From NCBI GenBank assembly GCA_946811695.1, contig OX328131.1:6201043-6265042 (forward strand): 64,000 bases of DNA. Direction: 5' to 3'. Origin of the DNA: Gonocerus acuteangulatus (Eukaryota; Arthropoda; Insecta; Hemiptera; Coreidae). A program made the translations under genes and the position numbers. The stretch's first letter is position 1. Each line of letters starts with the position of its first letter. Shown piece by piece: positions 33,351-46,088 of this stretch. Below the pieces are notes generated by a model. That model was given only the letters and a program-made list of their open reading frames with translations, searched no databases and had not been told where the DNA came from.

Positions 33351-36300
33351 AACTCTACCTTGGAAGGTTTCCAACCATCCCCTCGTCTACCCCATACATA
33401 CATACAAACCATCACAAAGCCCATCAAAACTCTACCTTGGAAGGTTTCCAACCATCCCCTCGTCTACCCCATACATACATACAAACCATCACAAAGCCCA
33501 TCAAAACTCTACCTTGGAAGGTTTCCAACCATCCCTTCGTCTACCCCATACATACATACAAACCATCACAAAGCCCATCAAAACTCTACCTTGGAAGGTT
33601 TCCAACCATCCCCTCGTCTACCCCATACATACATACAAACCATCACAAAGCCCATCAAAACTCTACCTTGGAAGGTTTCCAACCATCCCCTCGTCTACCC
33701 CATACATACATACAAACCATCACAAAGCCCATCAAAACTCTACCTTGGAAGGTTTCCAACCATCCCTTCGTCTACCCCATACATACATACAAACCATCAC
33801 AAAGCCCATCAAAACTCTACCTTGGAAGGTTTCCAACCATCCCTTCGTCTACCCCATACATACATACAAACCATCACAAAGCCCATCAAAACTCTACCTT
33901 GGAAGGTTTCCAACCATCCCTTCGTCTACCCCATACATACATACAAACCATCACAAAGCCCATCAAAACTCTACCTTGGAAGGTTTCCAACCATCCCCTC
34001 GTCTACCCCATACATACATACAAACCATCACAAAGCCCATCAAAACTCTACCTTGGAAGGTTTCCAACCATCCCTTCGTCTACCCCATACATACATACAA
34101 ACCATCACAAAGCCCATCAAAACTCTACCTTGGAAGGTTTCCAACCATCCCTTCGTCTACCCCATACATACATACAAACCATCACAAAGCCCATCAAAAC
34201 TCTACCTTGGAAGGTTTCCAACCATCCCTTCGTCTACCCCATACATACATAAAAACCATCACAAAGCCCATCAAAACTCTACCTTGGAAGGTTTCCAACC
34301 ATCCCTTCGTCTACCCCATACATACATACAAACCATCACAAAGGCCATCAAAACTCTACCTTGGAAGGTTTCCAACCATCCCCTCGTCTACCCCATACAT
34401 ACATACAAACCATCACAAAGCCCATCAAAACTCTACCTTGGAAGGTTTCCAACCATCCCCTCGTCTACCCCATACATACATACAAACCATCACAAAGCCC
34501 ATCAAAACTCTACCTTGGAAGGTTTCCAACCATCCCTTCGTCTACCCCATACATACATACAAACCATCACAAAGCCCATCAAAACTCTACCTTGGAAGGT
34601 TTCCAACCATCCCTTCGTCTACCCCATACATACATACAAACCATCACAAAGCCCATCAAAACTCTACCTTGGAAGGTTTCCAACCATCCCTTCGTCTACC
34701 CCATACATACATACAAACCATCACAAAGCCCATCAAAACTCTACCTTGGAAGGTTTCCAACCATCCCTTCGTCTACCCCATACATACATACAAACCATCA
34801 CAAAGCCCATGAAAACTCTACCTTGGAAGGTTTCCAACCATCCCCTCGTCTACCCCATACATACATACAAACCATCACAAAGCCCATCAAAACTCTACCT
34901 TGGAAGGTTTCCAACCATCCCTTCGTCTACCCCATACATACATACAAACCATCACAAAGGCCATCAAAACTCTACCTTGGAAGGTTTCCAACCATCCCCT
35001 CGTCTACCCCATACATACATACAAACCATCACAAAGGCCATCAAATCGCTACCTTGGAAGGTTTCCAACCATCCCTTCGTCTACCCCATACATACATACA
35101 AACCATCACAAAGCCCATCAAAACTCTACCTTGGAAGGTTTCCAACCATCCCTTCGTCTACCCCATACATACATACAAACCATCACAAAGGCCATCAAAA
35201 CTCTACCTTGGAAGGTTTCCAACCATCTCTTCGTCTACCCCATACATACATACAAACCATCACAAAGGCCATCAAAACTCTACCTTGGAAGGTTTCCAAC
35301 CATCCCTTCGTCTACCCCATACATACATACAAACCATCACAAAGCCCATCAAAACTCTACCTTGGAAGGTTTCCAACCATCCCTTCGTCTACCCCATACA
35401 TACATACAAACCATCACAAAGCCCATCAAAACTCTACCTTGGAAGGTTTCCAACCATCCCTTCGTCTACCCCATACATACATACAAACCATCACAAAGCC
35501 CATCAAAACTCTACCTTGGAAGGTTTCCAACCATCCCTTCGTCTACCCCATACATACATACAAACCATCACAAAGCCCATCAAAACTCTACCTTGGAAGG
35601 TTTCCAACCATCCCTTCGTCTACCCCATACATACATACAAACCATCACAAAGGCCATCAAAACGCTACCTTGGAAGGTTTCCAACCATCCCTTCGTCTAC
35701 CCCATACATACATAAAAACCATCACAAAGGCCATCAAAACTCTACCTTGGAAGGTTTCCAACCATCCCTTCGTCTACCCCATACATACATACAAACCATC
35801 ACAAAGCCCATCAAAACTCTACCTTGGAAGGTTTCCAACCATCCCCTCGTCTACCCCATACATACATACAAACCATCACAAAGCCCATCAAAACTCTACC
35901 TTGGAAGGTTTCCAACCATCCCTTCGTCTACCCCATACATACATACAAACCATCACAAAGCCCATCAAAACTCTACCTTGGAAGGTTTCCAACCATCCCT
36001 TCGTCTACCCCATACATACATACAAACCATCACAAAGGCCATCAAAACTCTACCTTGGAAGGTTTCCAACCATCCCTTCGTCTACCCCATACATACATAC
36101 AAACCATCACAAAGGCCATCAAAACGCTACCTTGGAAGGTTTCCAACCATCCCCTCGTCTACCCCATACATACATACAAACCATCACAAAGCCCATCAAA
36201 ACTCTACCTTGGAAGGTTTCCAACCATCCCTTCGTCTACCCCATACATACATAAAAACCATCACAAAGCCCATGAAAACTCTACCTTGGAAGGTTTCCAA

Positions 36301-38176
36301 CCATCCCTTCGTCTACCCCATACATACATACAAACCATCACAAAGGCCATCAAAACGCTACCTTGGAAGGTTTCCAACCATCCCTTCGTCTACCCCATAC
36401 ATACATACAAACCATCACAAAGCCCATCAAAACTCTACCTTGGAAGGTTTCCAACCATCCCTTCGTCTACCCCATACATACATACAAACCATCACAAAGC
36501 CCATCAAAACTCTACCTTGGAAGGTTTCCAACCATCCCTTCGTCTACCCCATACATACATACAAACCATCACAAAGCCCATCAAAACTCTACCTTGGAAG
36601 GTTTCCAACCATCCCTTCGTCTACCCCATACATACATACAAACCATCACAAAGCCCATCAAAACGCTACCTTGGAAGGTTTCCAACCATCCCTTCGTCTA
36701 CCCCATACATACATACAAACCATCACAAAGGCCATCAAAACTCTACCTTGGAAGGTTTCCAACCATCCCTTCGTCTACCCCATACATACATACAAACCAT
36801 CACAAAGGCCATCAAAACTCTACCTTGGAAGGTTTCCAACCATCCCTTCGTCTACCCCATACATACATACAAACCATCACAAAGGCCATCAAAACGCTAC
36901 CTTGGAAGGTTTCCAACCATCCCTTCGTCTACCCCATACATACATACAAACCATCACAAAGGCCATCAAAACTCTACCTTGGAAGGTTTCCAACCATCCC
37001 TTCTTCTACCCCATACATACATACAAACCATCACAAAGCCCATCAAAACTCTACCTTGGAAGGTTTCCAACCATCCCTTCGTCTACCCCATACATACATA
37101 CAAACCATCACAAAGCCCATCAAAACTCTACCTTGGAAGGTTTCCAACCATCCCTTCGTCTACCCCATACATACATACAAACCATCACAAAGCCCATCAA
37201 AACGCTACCTTGGAAGGTTTCCAACCATCCCTTCGTCTACCCCATACATACATACAAACCATCACAAAGGCCATCAAAACTCTACCTTGGAAGGTTTCCA
37301 ACCATCCCTTCGTCTACCCCATACATACATACAAACCATCACAAAGCCCATCAAAACTCTACCTTGGAAGGTTTCCAACCATCCCCTCGTCTACCCCATA
37401 CATACATACAAACCATCACAAAGCCCATCAAAACTCTACCTTGGAAGGTTTCCAACCATCCCTTCGTCTACCCCATACATACATACAAACCATCACAAAG
37501 CCCATCAAAACTCTACCTTGGAAGGTTTCCAACCATCCCCTCGTCTACCCCATACATACATACAAACCATCACAAAGCCCATCAAAACTCTACCTTGGAA
37601 GGTTTCCAACCATCCCTTCGTCTACCCCATACATACATACAAACCATCACAAAGCCCATCAAAACTCTACCTTGGAAGGTTTCCAACCATCCCTTCGTCT
37701 ACCCCATACATACATACAAACCATCACAAAGGCCATCAAAACGCTACCTTGGAAGGTTTCCAACCATCCCCTCGTCTACCCCATACATACATACAAACCA
37801 TCACAAAGCCCATCAAAACTCTACCTTGGAAGGTTTCCAACCATCCCTTCGTCTACCCCATACATACATACAAACCATCACAAAGCCCATCAAAACGCTA
37901 CCTTGGAAGGTTTCCAACCATCCCCTCGTCTACCCCATACATACATACAAACCATCACAAAGCCCATCAAAACTCTACCTTGGAAGGTTTCCAACCATCC
38001 CTTCGTCTACCCCATACATACATACAAACCATCACAAAGCCCATCAAAACTCTACCTTGGAAGGTTTCCAACCATCCCTTCGTCTACCCCATACATACAT
38101 ACAAACCATCACAAAGCCCATCAAAACTCTACCTTGGAAGGTTTCCAACCATCCCTTCGTCTACCCCATACATACA
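33351..38176 (+). repeat. 77-bp satellite array, about 63 units
   Basis: Unit: ttggaaggtttccaaccatc, ccctcgtctaccccatacat, acatacaaaccatcacaaag, cccatcaaaactctacc. Near-perfect 77-bp step throughout. Recurrent variants: cccctcg/cccttcg, aaagccc/aaaggcc, actct/acgct. The last two variants are absent from the left kilobase and common after about 34.3 and 35.0 kb. The unit has no stop in any plus-strand frame and 77 is not a multiple of 3, which creates frames of up to 1,279 codons; these are not judged genes. Each unit includes the small palindrome ggaaggtttcc. Confidence 0.97.
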
Positions 38177-38579
38177 ATTTATCAAACTGAATTTATATAG
38201 ACTTGTGAAATTTAAATTAAATAATTAACATTTAGATATAAAATACCTGATACTGACACTGAAACGAGTTCAATTATCTTTTCTTTTCTTTTTTATTTTT
38301 TCTCTTTTTTTCTTTTATTCCAAATTGCAGTTTATTTATCCCATTTTGCTTAGAAATACTTTAAACTTTTACATTCATAAATAACGAATTAAGCGTAAGA
38401 AATTTTTGTCACTATTTAATAACTTGGTTGAAACTCAGTGGATGTCGCACACTTGGTTACCTGCTAATACTTATACTTGCGAAGCAGATGTATTTTATAA
38501 ATAACTAGTCTAACTGTAATAGGACTCATAGCTTTAGAAGCGAAGCCCTTAAAATCAATAAATAAAAAAATAAAAATAA

Positions 38580-38610
<31 letters not shown>

Positions 38611-40249
38611 TATAATGTATGATGTGATTTTGTTAGTGTCATCGCCGAATCACAACATCGGATTGACTTAGTTAACCGATTTCATTGCAGAAAATTCTAT
38701 AAATAAGAATAATTAGAAATTACGTCAATAATTAACTTATTTCAAGGTGATAAGAGTTATTAGTGATATAAACTCCCCCACCCCTAGACTAATACTACTA
38801 GGAGACTTGAATTCATGTAGTTTAGGGTTGCGTGTCTAGGATATAGTGGTGGATTAGAGGATCCTAGTCTACCGATTCCTATTTACAGCAGCAGTTGTAG
38901 GATTTATTAGTATTTACTAATGCATCTGCTATAATATTATAGTACTTAGAGTTTCCTCTACTTCCTTTATCTAAAAGAAAGACAGAACCAAAATGTGTGT
39001 TCAACTCTCAAAATGTTGAACTGACTCTGTAATATGCTTATCCGTGGTGTGGAAGTTGGATTTATAAATTATCCGTCGTGTTGTTCTAAAAGCCTAGGAG
39101 AACTTAGTATTTCACCTGAATGGAAACGAAAATTCATGGAATATTATGAACCGTTTTCTACAGCTAAACTGGCTTTATTCGGTGAGGTCAATGGAAATTG
39201 TATTGTTTTTTATTTTTTTAAGGCGTGTCAACCTTAGGGCCATTAACGCCATCGAGTGAATTTTTTATTATATTTTCTTAAATATTTTCTTATTACTTTT
39301 GAATTTATTAAATGGTTAAATCAGCTTTTGAATTTTATTTAATTATTTATTATTGTTTCTGGTTTATTTTGCTTACTGAGATTAATTGCAATGTCATTTT
39401 CATTGGCAAATATAGATACAAACATACTCAAAATGAACACATACACACAAGGACACACCTAAGCACATACACAAACCCAGTTCCATTCAGCCTTACTCAC
39501 AAACATTAAACACACTCACCATTCGCTATCTGTTCAATTGTATGCTTTAGATTTTATTAATTAGTTCCGTTTTGTCTATAAAGTTTAATAGCTTTCTAAC
39601 GTTATCAGCATCATCTCCAAGGATATGTAAATTGTATAAATGTGAAAATTATACATGTCAAATTTTTGGTTGACATATTATTCTGCGGGTAGAACTTTGG
39701 AACATACGAACATTTTTCTTTACTGAATTTTGCACCATTTGTGTAGAGGGTAAATAGCAAACGCTATTTGAAGATAAATTTTTGAGCGAGCTTCGATTGC
39801 TCTCTTTTTTGGCCCTCCTTCAATACATTTTAACATTAAAACCCATATTTTTAGTATTTATTACAAGGAAGTGTGACGAAAATTAATCAGGAAAAAATGA
39901 ACATTTCAGAACATTACACTTTGAAGTAGTTTTCTGAAAACTATGTTTTTAAAATCGGGCGATACTTCAATTTTTGCCTGATCAACTTCAAATTTTAACT
40001 ACAGCTTCCTAATGATATTTGCAAGTGAGGTACTTAGGATTTTTTTGATTCATTAAATTATAACCGTTTTATGACCGATTTTTGTCGGATATTTTAGATT
40101 AAAACGAATAATTGTCCAACAGTTTTTAAAAATCCTACGTATTTTACTAGATTTATCTTCCTTCTATCGAAATAATTTTAGTTTTTCGATCTAGAATAAA
40201 AATCGCCGCCTGCAGACTAACACCTGTGAAAAAAGAGGGGTTCAGTTCT
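38177..40249. other. AT-rich region, no gene recognised
   Basis: Contains a pyrimidine tract (38278-38320), an (aaat)/(TA) stretch at about 38555-38606, a purine/pyrimidine dinucleotide-rich piece near 39420-39500 (ACAC-rich), and otherwise anonymous sequence. Confidence 0.4.
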
Positions 40250-40425
40250 TCAGACAAAGCGCCACAATTTTTTAAAGAATTGAAACTTTTTTTGGATACA
40301 TTAATATCCCGTTTAAAACGTTTGATATAAATAATTGAAAGGTATCGAATTATTTGGTATTTGTAATATGAAGAAAATGACGTAGATTTTGATAGGACAA
40401 TGTATTATTACCCTTTGAGTTAAGG
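40250..40425 (+). repeat. Dispersed repeat, pair member 1
   Basis: attttttaaagaattgaaac, ggatacattaatatcc, aattgaaaggtat, tgaagaaaatgacgtagatt align in order with 56945-57090. Diverged, non-coding. Confidence 0.45.
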
Positions 40426-41074
40426 ATCCCCGCCCGAAGGCCGACTATGATATTATACAAGCTAGTTTCTATAATTGAATTCTGTTCCATTAGAATAACT
40501 CAGCACTGAACTACTGTAGCTCAGCAGAGGAATAGTAAAAGATCCAATCCTAAACCAACGGAGAAGAAAGGGCTGAATTTAAATCAAGGCCCCGAGTAAA
40601 TTGAAAGTTCATACTATTAAACCTCGGACCGATCAGAGCAGCGGTGTGAACGAATCTATCAGAAAAAAAACAGCCAGTTCTCTACTAGCATCGAATCATC
40701 GCTCGCTGACGATATACAAATATTTGCATTTCTCTCGAATCTTGTCAAAGAGTCCCGGATAACGGTCCGTCCTATCTACAGCTTGCAGATTGTTTGGTCG
40801 TCAAAGGTAAACAAACAAGCTAGCACAGCGCAGCACAAGTATATTTCACAACATTAATATTTTTTACGATATTAAATACTTATTTATTTATTAACTATAT
40901 AGAATACAACTATTATGGCGAAAAAAAAAATTTAGCCGATTCACTTTTATGAGTATTGATGTTTTATTCTACATAATTATAAATTATACTCAAATATACA
41001 AATAAAATGTGAGATTAGCTTTCTTCATAAATTTGACATGGTAGATATACAAACAAGAAATGAAAGGTTATCAT
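40426..41074. other. Spacer with a weak open frame
   Basis: A plus-strand frame without ATG is open for about 80 codons at 40620-40860 (ESSLADDIQIFAFLS...). No family recognised and no intron signals are convincing; recorded only as a weak candidate. Confidence 0.25.
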
Positions 41075-42035
41075 TAGAGCCGGGAAGTTAGGCAAAATCC
41101 CTTTTTTATCTGAGTGGATATATTGAAGAATCAGATAGAAATAGATATGTTTTAGTGCATCTAGGAAGTGTAGAGACAATTTTTATTTTGCCTTTTTTGC
41201 CTATTTTGGCTATTTTAATTTAATTTAAATTTTAACGTCCATTTATTATTAACTAGGAATTTTAGGACGGGTTATCTATAGGTTACCACCCTTTTCTAGC
41301 CAGGATAGATCTGATGCCTTTTCTTTTTTCTAAAGAAAAGCCACCACCCCTAGTGGGAATCGAACCCACGACCTTTGGCTATTTTAAGATTTAAAGCCTT
41401 TTTTTGCCTGTTTTGCTCGTTATGCAATTTTTTTCTGCGATTTAAACATTTTAAAAAGCACATAACGAATTTCGAATTTCGAAAACAAAAAAGGTTTCAC
41501 AAATTAAATTACATTTTGCCGTCATAAATATCAATTCGAAAGCTTATTTTCCCAACCTGTGGATTGACCCTCTGTAAATAACAGAACCTTCCTTAGTAGA
41601 AGGAATGCACAGGCATAATGAATAGGAGGAAAGAGAGAGGATGAGAGAAGTACGTCTCCTTCCTCTCACCCCTTTTCCTGTGACAATGGTGTAATTACCT
41701 GGTATTCCGGATTTAGAAATGATGAGATAATGCAGAGGAAGAAAAACATTTTTTCTTAGAAGGTCTATGAGAGTTGATACTTTGAAAAAGCATCTTGTTG
41801 TTGCTTGTAAGAAGGGAAAGTAAGAGTAAGTACACTAATTCTGTGATAAATTGATAATAAAGAAATGAATGAGTATTTAAAATACATATTTTCATTAATA
41901 ATGAGTGAGATTCCTCTTTCCCTTCACTCCTAATAAATGCCTATTTTAATTACAATACTGCCTATTTTCAGTATTTCAAGTCCCTTTTTGCCTGCCTATT
42001 TTAAACAAAAATAAATGCCTATCTTCCGGGCTCTA
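41075..42035. mobile_element. hAT-like non-autonomous element
   Basis: The left end tagagccgggaagttaggca and the reverse complement of the right end (tagagcccggaagataggca) form short inverted repeats. tgcctatttt-type words cluster inside both ends. The flanks gttatcat and gtatcata are close to an 8-bp duplication with one shifted base. It carries a SINE-3. Assignment to hAT rests on the short ends and flank length. Confidence 0.6.
41219..41373 (-). mobile_element. SINE-3 copy, 5'-truncated, 14-bp duplication
   Basis: Tail complement taaattttaacgtccattta, aggacgggttatctataggt, ccacccttttctagccagg and B-box complement gtgggaatcgaacccacg. The flanks tttggctattttaa at 41205-41218 and 41374-41387 are identical. 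Confidence 0.92.
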
Positions 42036-42639
42036 GTATCATAATTCTCTTATTTTCAACCGCGAACTACATAGTATAAAAATTACATATGATAATTAAT
42101 TTAAAATAAATAATATTACTTTTATTACCTAATTCAAGACAAATTAGCTTGGGAATAAATGACATAAATAGGTAAATTATAAAATATATCCTCCTATTGT
42201 ACTGAGGGAGACCCGTATAACACACATGTAATACGCAATTGCATACACAATTCAGCGAACAATTGTCGATGACGCACATGGTGCGTCATGGTAAAAAACA
42301 TGTTTTTGAAGGAAATCGTCCAACGTGTAAGTTATTTTTTCACATTAACAAAACGAATAAAATCATAAAATGAAAAAAACAAATTAAAATTTCTTCAGTG
42401 ATTCGGGTTTAACGCTCCCGCAGGGAAAGTGTTAAGAGCTCCAAAGCAATGGTGATCCGTCTCATAATATATCATATAATATACAGACAATGAGTTTATA
42501 AATTATAAACCAAGGATTAGTAAGAACATTTGAAAATAACTAGCATATATATGTAGCATATATATGTAGTCCGGATATTGAAATATAGTAATATTACAAA
42601 TAATTCATGATTTTAATTACCAACAATATTTCTGATCTT
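42036..42639. other. AT-rich spacer
   Basis: No gene or repeat family recognised. A small duplication of agcatatatatgt lies near 42545. Confidence 0.35.
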
Positions 42640-42960
42640 ACAATAACTGTCGACGCATTTATTTATATACATTATCTTTTTTTTTATTTTTTATATATTT
42701 TATTTTTTATTCTTTTTTTATTATTATTATTGGACATTATATTATTAGATCGATTGTTATTGTAATTAAAGCCATATTTTTCTACTTTTTATCTGATATT
42801 TATTTTGGATTCTATTTAATTGTCAGATCATGAACCATTAATTCATAAACTATGGCTTTATTATATTTCTTATCATTATTTATTTTCTTTTTCTTTTTTT
42901 TCTTTTTTTATTTCTTGAGCAGACCACCCTTGCTGAAGAGCTCTCCAAGTAAATATATAT
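42640..42960 (+). mobile_element. LINE 3'-UTR remnant
   Basis: A T-rich stretch ends in gcagaccacccttgctgaag agctctccaagtaaatata; the same ending (gcagatcaccattgctgtgc agctcttaaagtaaaa) occurs at 51730-51775 next to other LINE 3' ends. Inferred retroelement 3' end. Confidence 0.45.
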
Positions 42961-43159
42961 TTGTAATATTTAATATTGATATAGGCCACCGAGGTCTTTT
43001 AAAAGTGTTCAGACTTCTGAGCAATGTCTATATTCTACATATATTAGATTATTTCTTTCTTTTTTTTTATTCTAATTATTTTATTGTGCAATAGTAAATT
43101 TATATATTTACCTATTTATGATGAATTATTATTATTTTATTGTTTTATTCCCCTTGCAG

Positions 43160-43254
43160 ACGGCGATGGAGTGGAGTAGGTGACCAGTAATGGAAGTGGG
43201 CAGAGACAAGGGCAGCCGGGCCTTCACCTTCGCTCCCAACATCATAAATCAGTG
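43160..43254 (+). CDS. Candidate host first coding exon
   Basis: Upstream ttttattccccttgcag is a good splice acceptor with polypyrimidine tract; downstream gtaagtag is a consensus donor. Inside, an in-frame TGA (43181) precedes an ATG at 43190, from which the exon reads MEVGRDKGSRAFTFAPNII... to the donor in phase 2. If unspliced, the frame stops after 22 codons. The segment is GC-richer than all its surroundings and is not part of a repeat seen elsewhere in the window. Protein not recognised. No second exon was identified. It could also be a processed fragment or chance. Confidence 0.4.
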
Positions 43255-43263
43255 GTAAGTAGC

Positions 43264-43334
<71 letters not shown>
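43264..43334 (+). repeat. (TA)n microsatellite
   Basis: About 70 bp of TA with one TACA interruption, immediately downstream of the candidate exon donor. Confidence 0.88.
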
Positions 43335-43336
<2 letters not shown>

Positions 43337-43599
43337 AGATAAATTTACTACACAGACGAATTTAGGACAATGAAAATGAGGTAAGTGCCAAAATTTTCTG
43401 CGTTTTTGATTTGCCGTTCATCTATCTTCCTACGCCAATAGCATCGAATAAGAGGCAAGTGCCTAACTAGGTGATTTTTTCGACGTTGTGACGTATTTGT
43501 GATTTCTTTCTTAACCCTCGAGAGGTATCGTCTGGTCCTAGTGACCCGACTCTCTCTTCATTCCTGTAAATTAATGTCAAATCCTGCAAGCACATGCTT

Positions 43600-43770
43600 A
43601 AGCCTTTTGCTTACCTCCTACTTCCTCCTCCTTTTGCCTTTGGCTTACCTCCTACTTCCTCCTCCTTTTGCCTTTTGCTTACCTACTACTTCCTCCTCCT
43701 TTTGCCTTTTGCTTACCTCCTACTTCCTCCTCCTTTTGCCTTTTGCTTACCTCCTACTTCCTCTCATCCT
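43600..43770 (+). repeat. 34-bp pyrimidine-rich minisatellite, 5 units
   Basis: Unit ttgcttacctcctacttcct plus cctccttttgcctt. Markers cttacc at 43610, 43644 and 43678 give 34 bp. The strand is strongly C/T-biased. Confidence 0.9.
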
Positions 43771-43784
43771 TTACTTTATTTTAT

Positions 43785-44529
43785 ACTAGCAGTGACCCGG
43801 CGTGCCATGCTACACCTGTTTTCTACATCCAGAAACGCAGAAATAAATTAGAAACCAAATAAGTAATATTAAAATCTTCTTGACTTCTAAACTGTTAGCC
43901 CTCGACGATTTTCACCTAGCGTACAACACTCGTCGGATTTAGACCTACCAGTGTGCCATGTTTGGTCGAAATCGGTCCAACTGTTTGATTTGTATAAGGA
44001 ACAAACATACAGACAGTCAACTGGTAGAGGTTTTTGACCTAGCCTATGAAACTCCTCGGACTAAGATCTACCTGTGTGCCAAGTTTGGTCAAAATCGGTT
44101 CAGCGGTGTGATTTGTATAAGGAACAAACATACAAACAGACAGCTAGTAGACGTTTTTGATCTAGCCTATGACACTCCCCGTATCAATACCTACATGTGT
44201 GCCACGTTTAGTCAAAATCGGTCAAACGGTGTAGATTTTTATAAGGAACAGACAGACAGCTGTTAGTCGTTTTTGACCTAGCCTATGCCATTCTCCGTAT
44301 CACGACCTACCTGTGTGCCAAGTTTGGTCAAAATCGGACGAAGGGTTGGATTTGTATAAGGAACAAACATACAGACAGACAACTGGTCGATGTTTTTGGC
44401 ATAGCCTACGAGACTTCCCGGATCAAGACCTACCAGTTTTCCAAATTTGGTCATAATTGGTCAAACGGTGTGGATTTGTATAAGGAACAAACCCACAAAC
44501 AGATAAACGGACAAACAGATAGACACGTA

Positions 44530-44531
<2 letters not shown>
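43785..44531 (+). repeat. Dispersed element with 122-bp internal repeats, 5 units
   Basis: Left end actagcagtgacccggcgtg resembles a phrase common in arthropod interspersed repeats. The body has five diverged units starting with acctagcctat at about 43913, 44036, 44159, 44275 and 44398, each with tgtgccaagtttggtcaaaa, tcgg and tttgtataaggaacaaac. It ends in a (TA)n tract (44531-44576). A partial second copy lies at 45398-45662. Confidence 0.75.
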
Positions 44532-44578
<47 letters not shown>

Positions 44579-45661
44579 GATTTGGTAGTTCTATGGATAA
44601 TTGTTCCTTTTATTTATACCCGTTGTGAGCCGAGGTGACTACTTAAGTTACTCCATCATTGTGAGATATAGGAAGAACTAATAGATGGCCCCAAGGTGTA
44701 TTTCTTCATTTCATTAACGTTACGGGCATTAATTAATAGATAGTTTAAAAAAAAAAAAAATACAAAAAAAAAACATCCTTTTAAAAATGACCCGTCGTAT
44801 ATTTTTGAGCACTTACATCAACTTCTCCGATGCTGAGTATGCCAAACCTTACCAAGGACATTAAAAACAAGGCTCAATTCTTATTCCGAAGAGGAGGTAA
44901 ATGTCGTCCTGCCAGTGATTGAAGAAGCAGCGACCAGCAGGAAGAATGAAAGGAAAAGGAGTTCTGTGTGTCCTGCCAGTGACTGAAGAAGCAGCGACCA
45001 GCAGGAAGAATGAAAGGAAAAGGAGTTCTGTGTGTCCTGCCAGTGACTGAAGAAGCAGCGACCAGCAGGAAGAATGAAAGGAAAAGGAGTTCTGTATGTC
45101 CTGCCAGTGACTGAAGAAGCAGCGACCAGCAGGAAGAATGAAAGGAAAAGGAGTTCTGTGTGTCCTGCCAGTGACTGAAGAAGCAGCGACCAGCAGGAAG
45201 AATGAAAGGAAAAGGAGTTCTGTGTGTCCTGCCAGTGACTGAAGAAGCAGCGACCAGCAGGAAGAATGAAAGGAAAAGGAGTTCTGTGTGTCCTGCCAGT
45301 GACTGAAGAAGCAGCGACCAGCAGGAAGAATGAAAGGAAAAGGAGTTCTGTGTGTCCTGCCAGTGACTGAAGAAGCAGCGACCAGCAGGAAGAATTCGTC
45401 GTTTTTGACCTAGCCTATGCCATTCTCCGTATCACGACCTACCTGTGTGCCAAGTTTGGTCAAAATCGGACGAAGGGTTGGATTTGTATAAGGAACAAAC
45501 ATACAGACAGACAACTGGTCGATGTTTTTGGCATAGCCTACGAGACTTCCCGGATCAAGACCTACCAGTTTTCCAAATTTGGTCATAATTGGTCAAACGG
45601 TGTGGATTTGTATAAGGAACAAACCCACAAACAGATAAACGGACAAACAGATAGACACGTA

Positions 45662-45722
<61 letters not shown>

Positions 45723-46088
45723 GATTTGGTAGTTCTATGGATAATTGTTCCTTTTATTTATACCCGTTGTGAGCCGAGGTGACTACTTAAGTTACTCCAT
45801 CATTGTGAGATATAGGAAGAACTAATAGATGGCCCCAAGGTGTATTTCTTCATTTCATTAACGTTACGGGCATTAATTAATAGATAGTTTAAAAAAAAAA
45901 ATACAAAAAAAAAACATCCTTTTAAAAATGACCCGTCGTATATTTTTGAGCACTTACATCAACTTCTCCGATGCTGAGTATGCCAAACCTTACCAAGGAC
46001 ATTAAAAACAAGGCTCAATTCTTATTCCGAAGAGGAGGTAAATGTCGTCCTGCCAGTGATTGAAGAAGCAGCGACCAGCAGGAAGAAT
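44266..46088 (+). repeat. Tandem segmental duplication, 1,132-bp period
   Basis: 44266-45397 is followed by a second copy starting at 45398 with the same order: the last two 122-bp units, (TA)n, tagatttggtagttctatgg, two A runs and the start of the 64-bp array. The copies look identical apart from the lengths of the TA and A runs and the array. The junction agaat|tcgtcg lies inside a 64-bp unit. Confidence 0.9.
44895..45395 (+). repeat. 64-bp satellite, first array, about 8 units
   Basis: Unit gtcctgccagtgactgaaga, agcagcgaccagcaggaaga, atgaaaggaaaaggagttct, gtgt. It starts from a variant unit with gtgattgaag and is cut by the duplication junction at 45396. Confidence 0.95.

Noticed and set aside
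33360..38228. Open frames of up to 1,279 codons across the 77-bp array
   Set aside because: The unit has no stop in any plus-strand frame and 77 is not a multiple of 3, so all three frames stay open automatically. No signal, domain or unit-level codon constraint is seen.
40620..40860. Open frame without ATG, about 80 codons
   Set aside because: No family similarity recognised and no clear splice context; within what chance allows over six frames of 64 kb.
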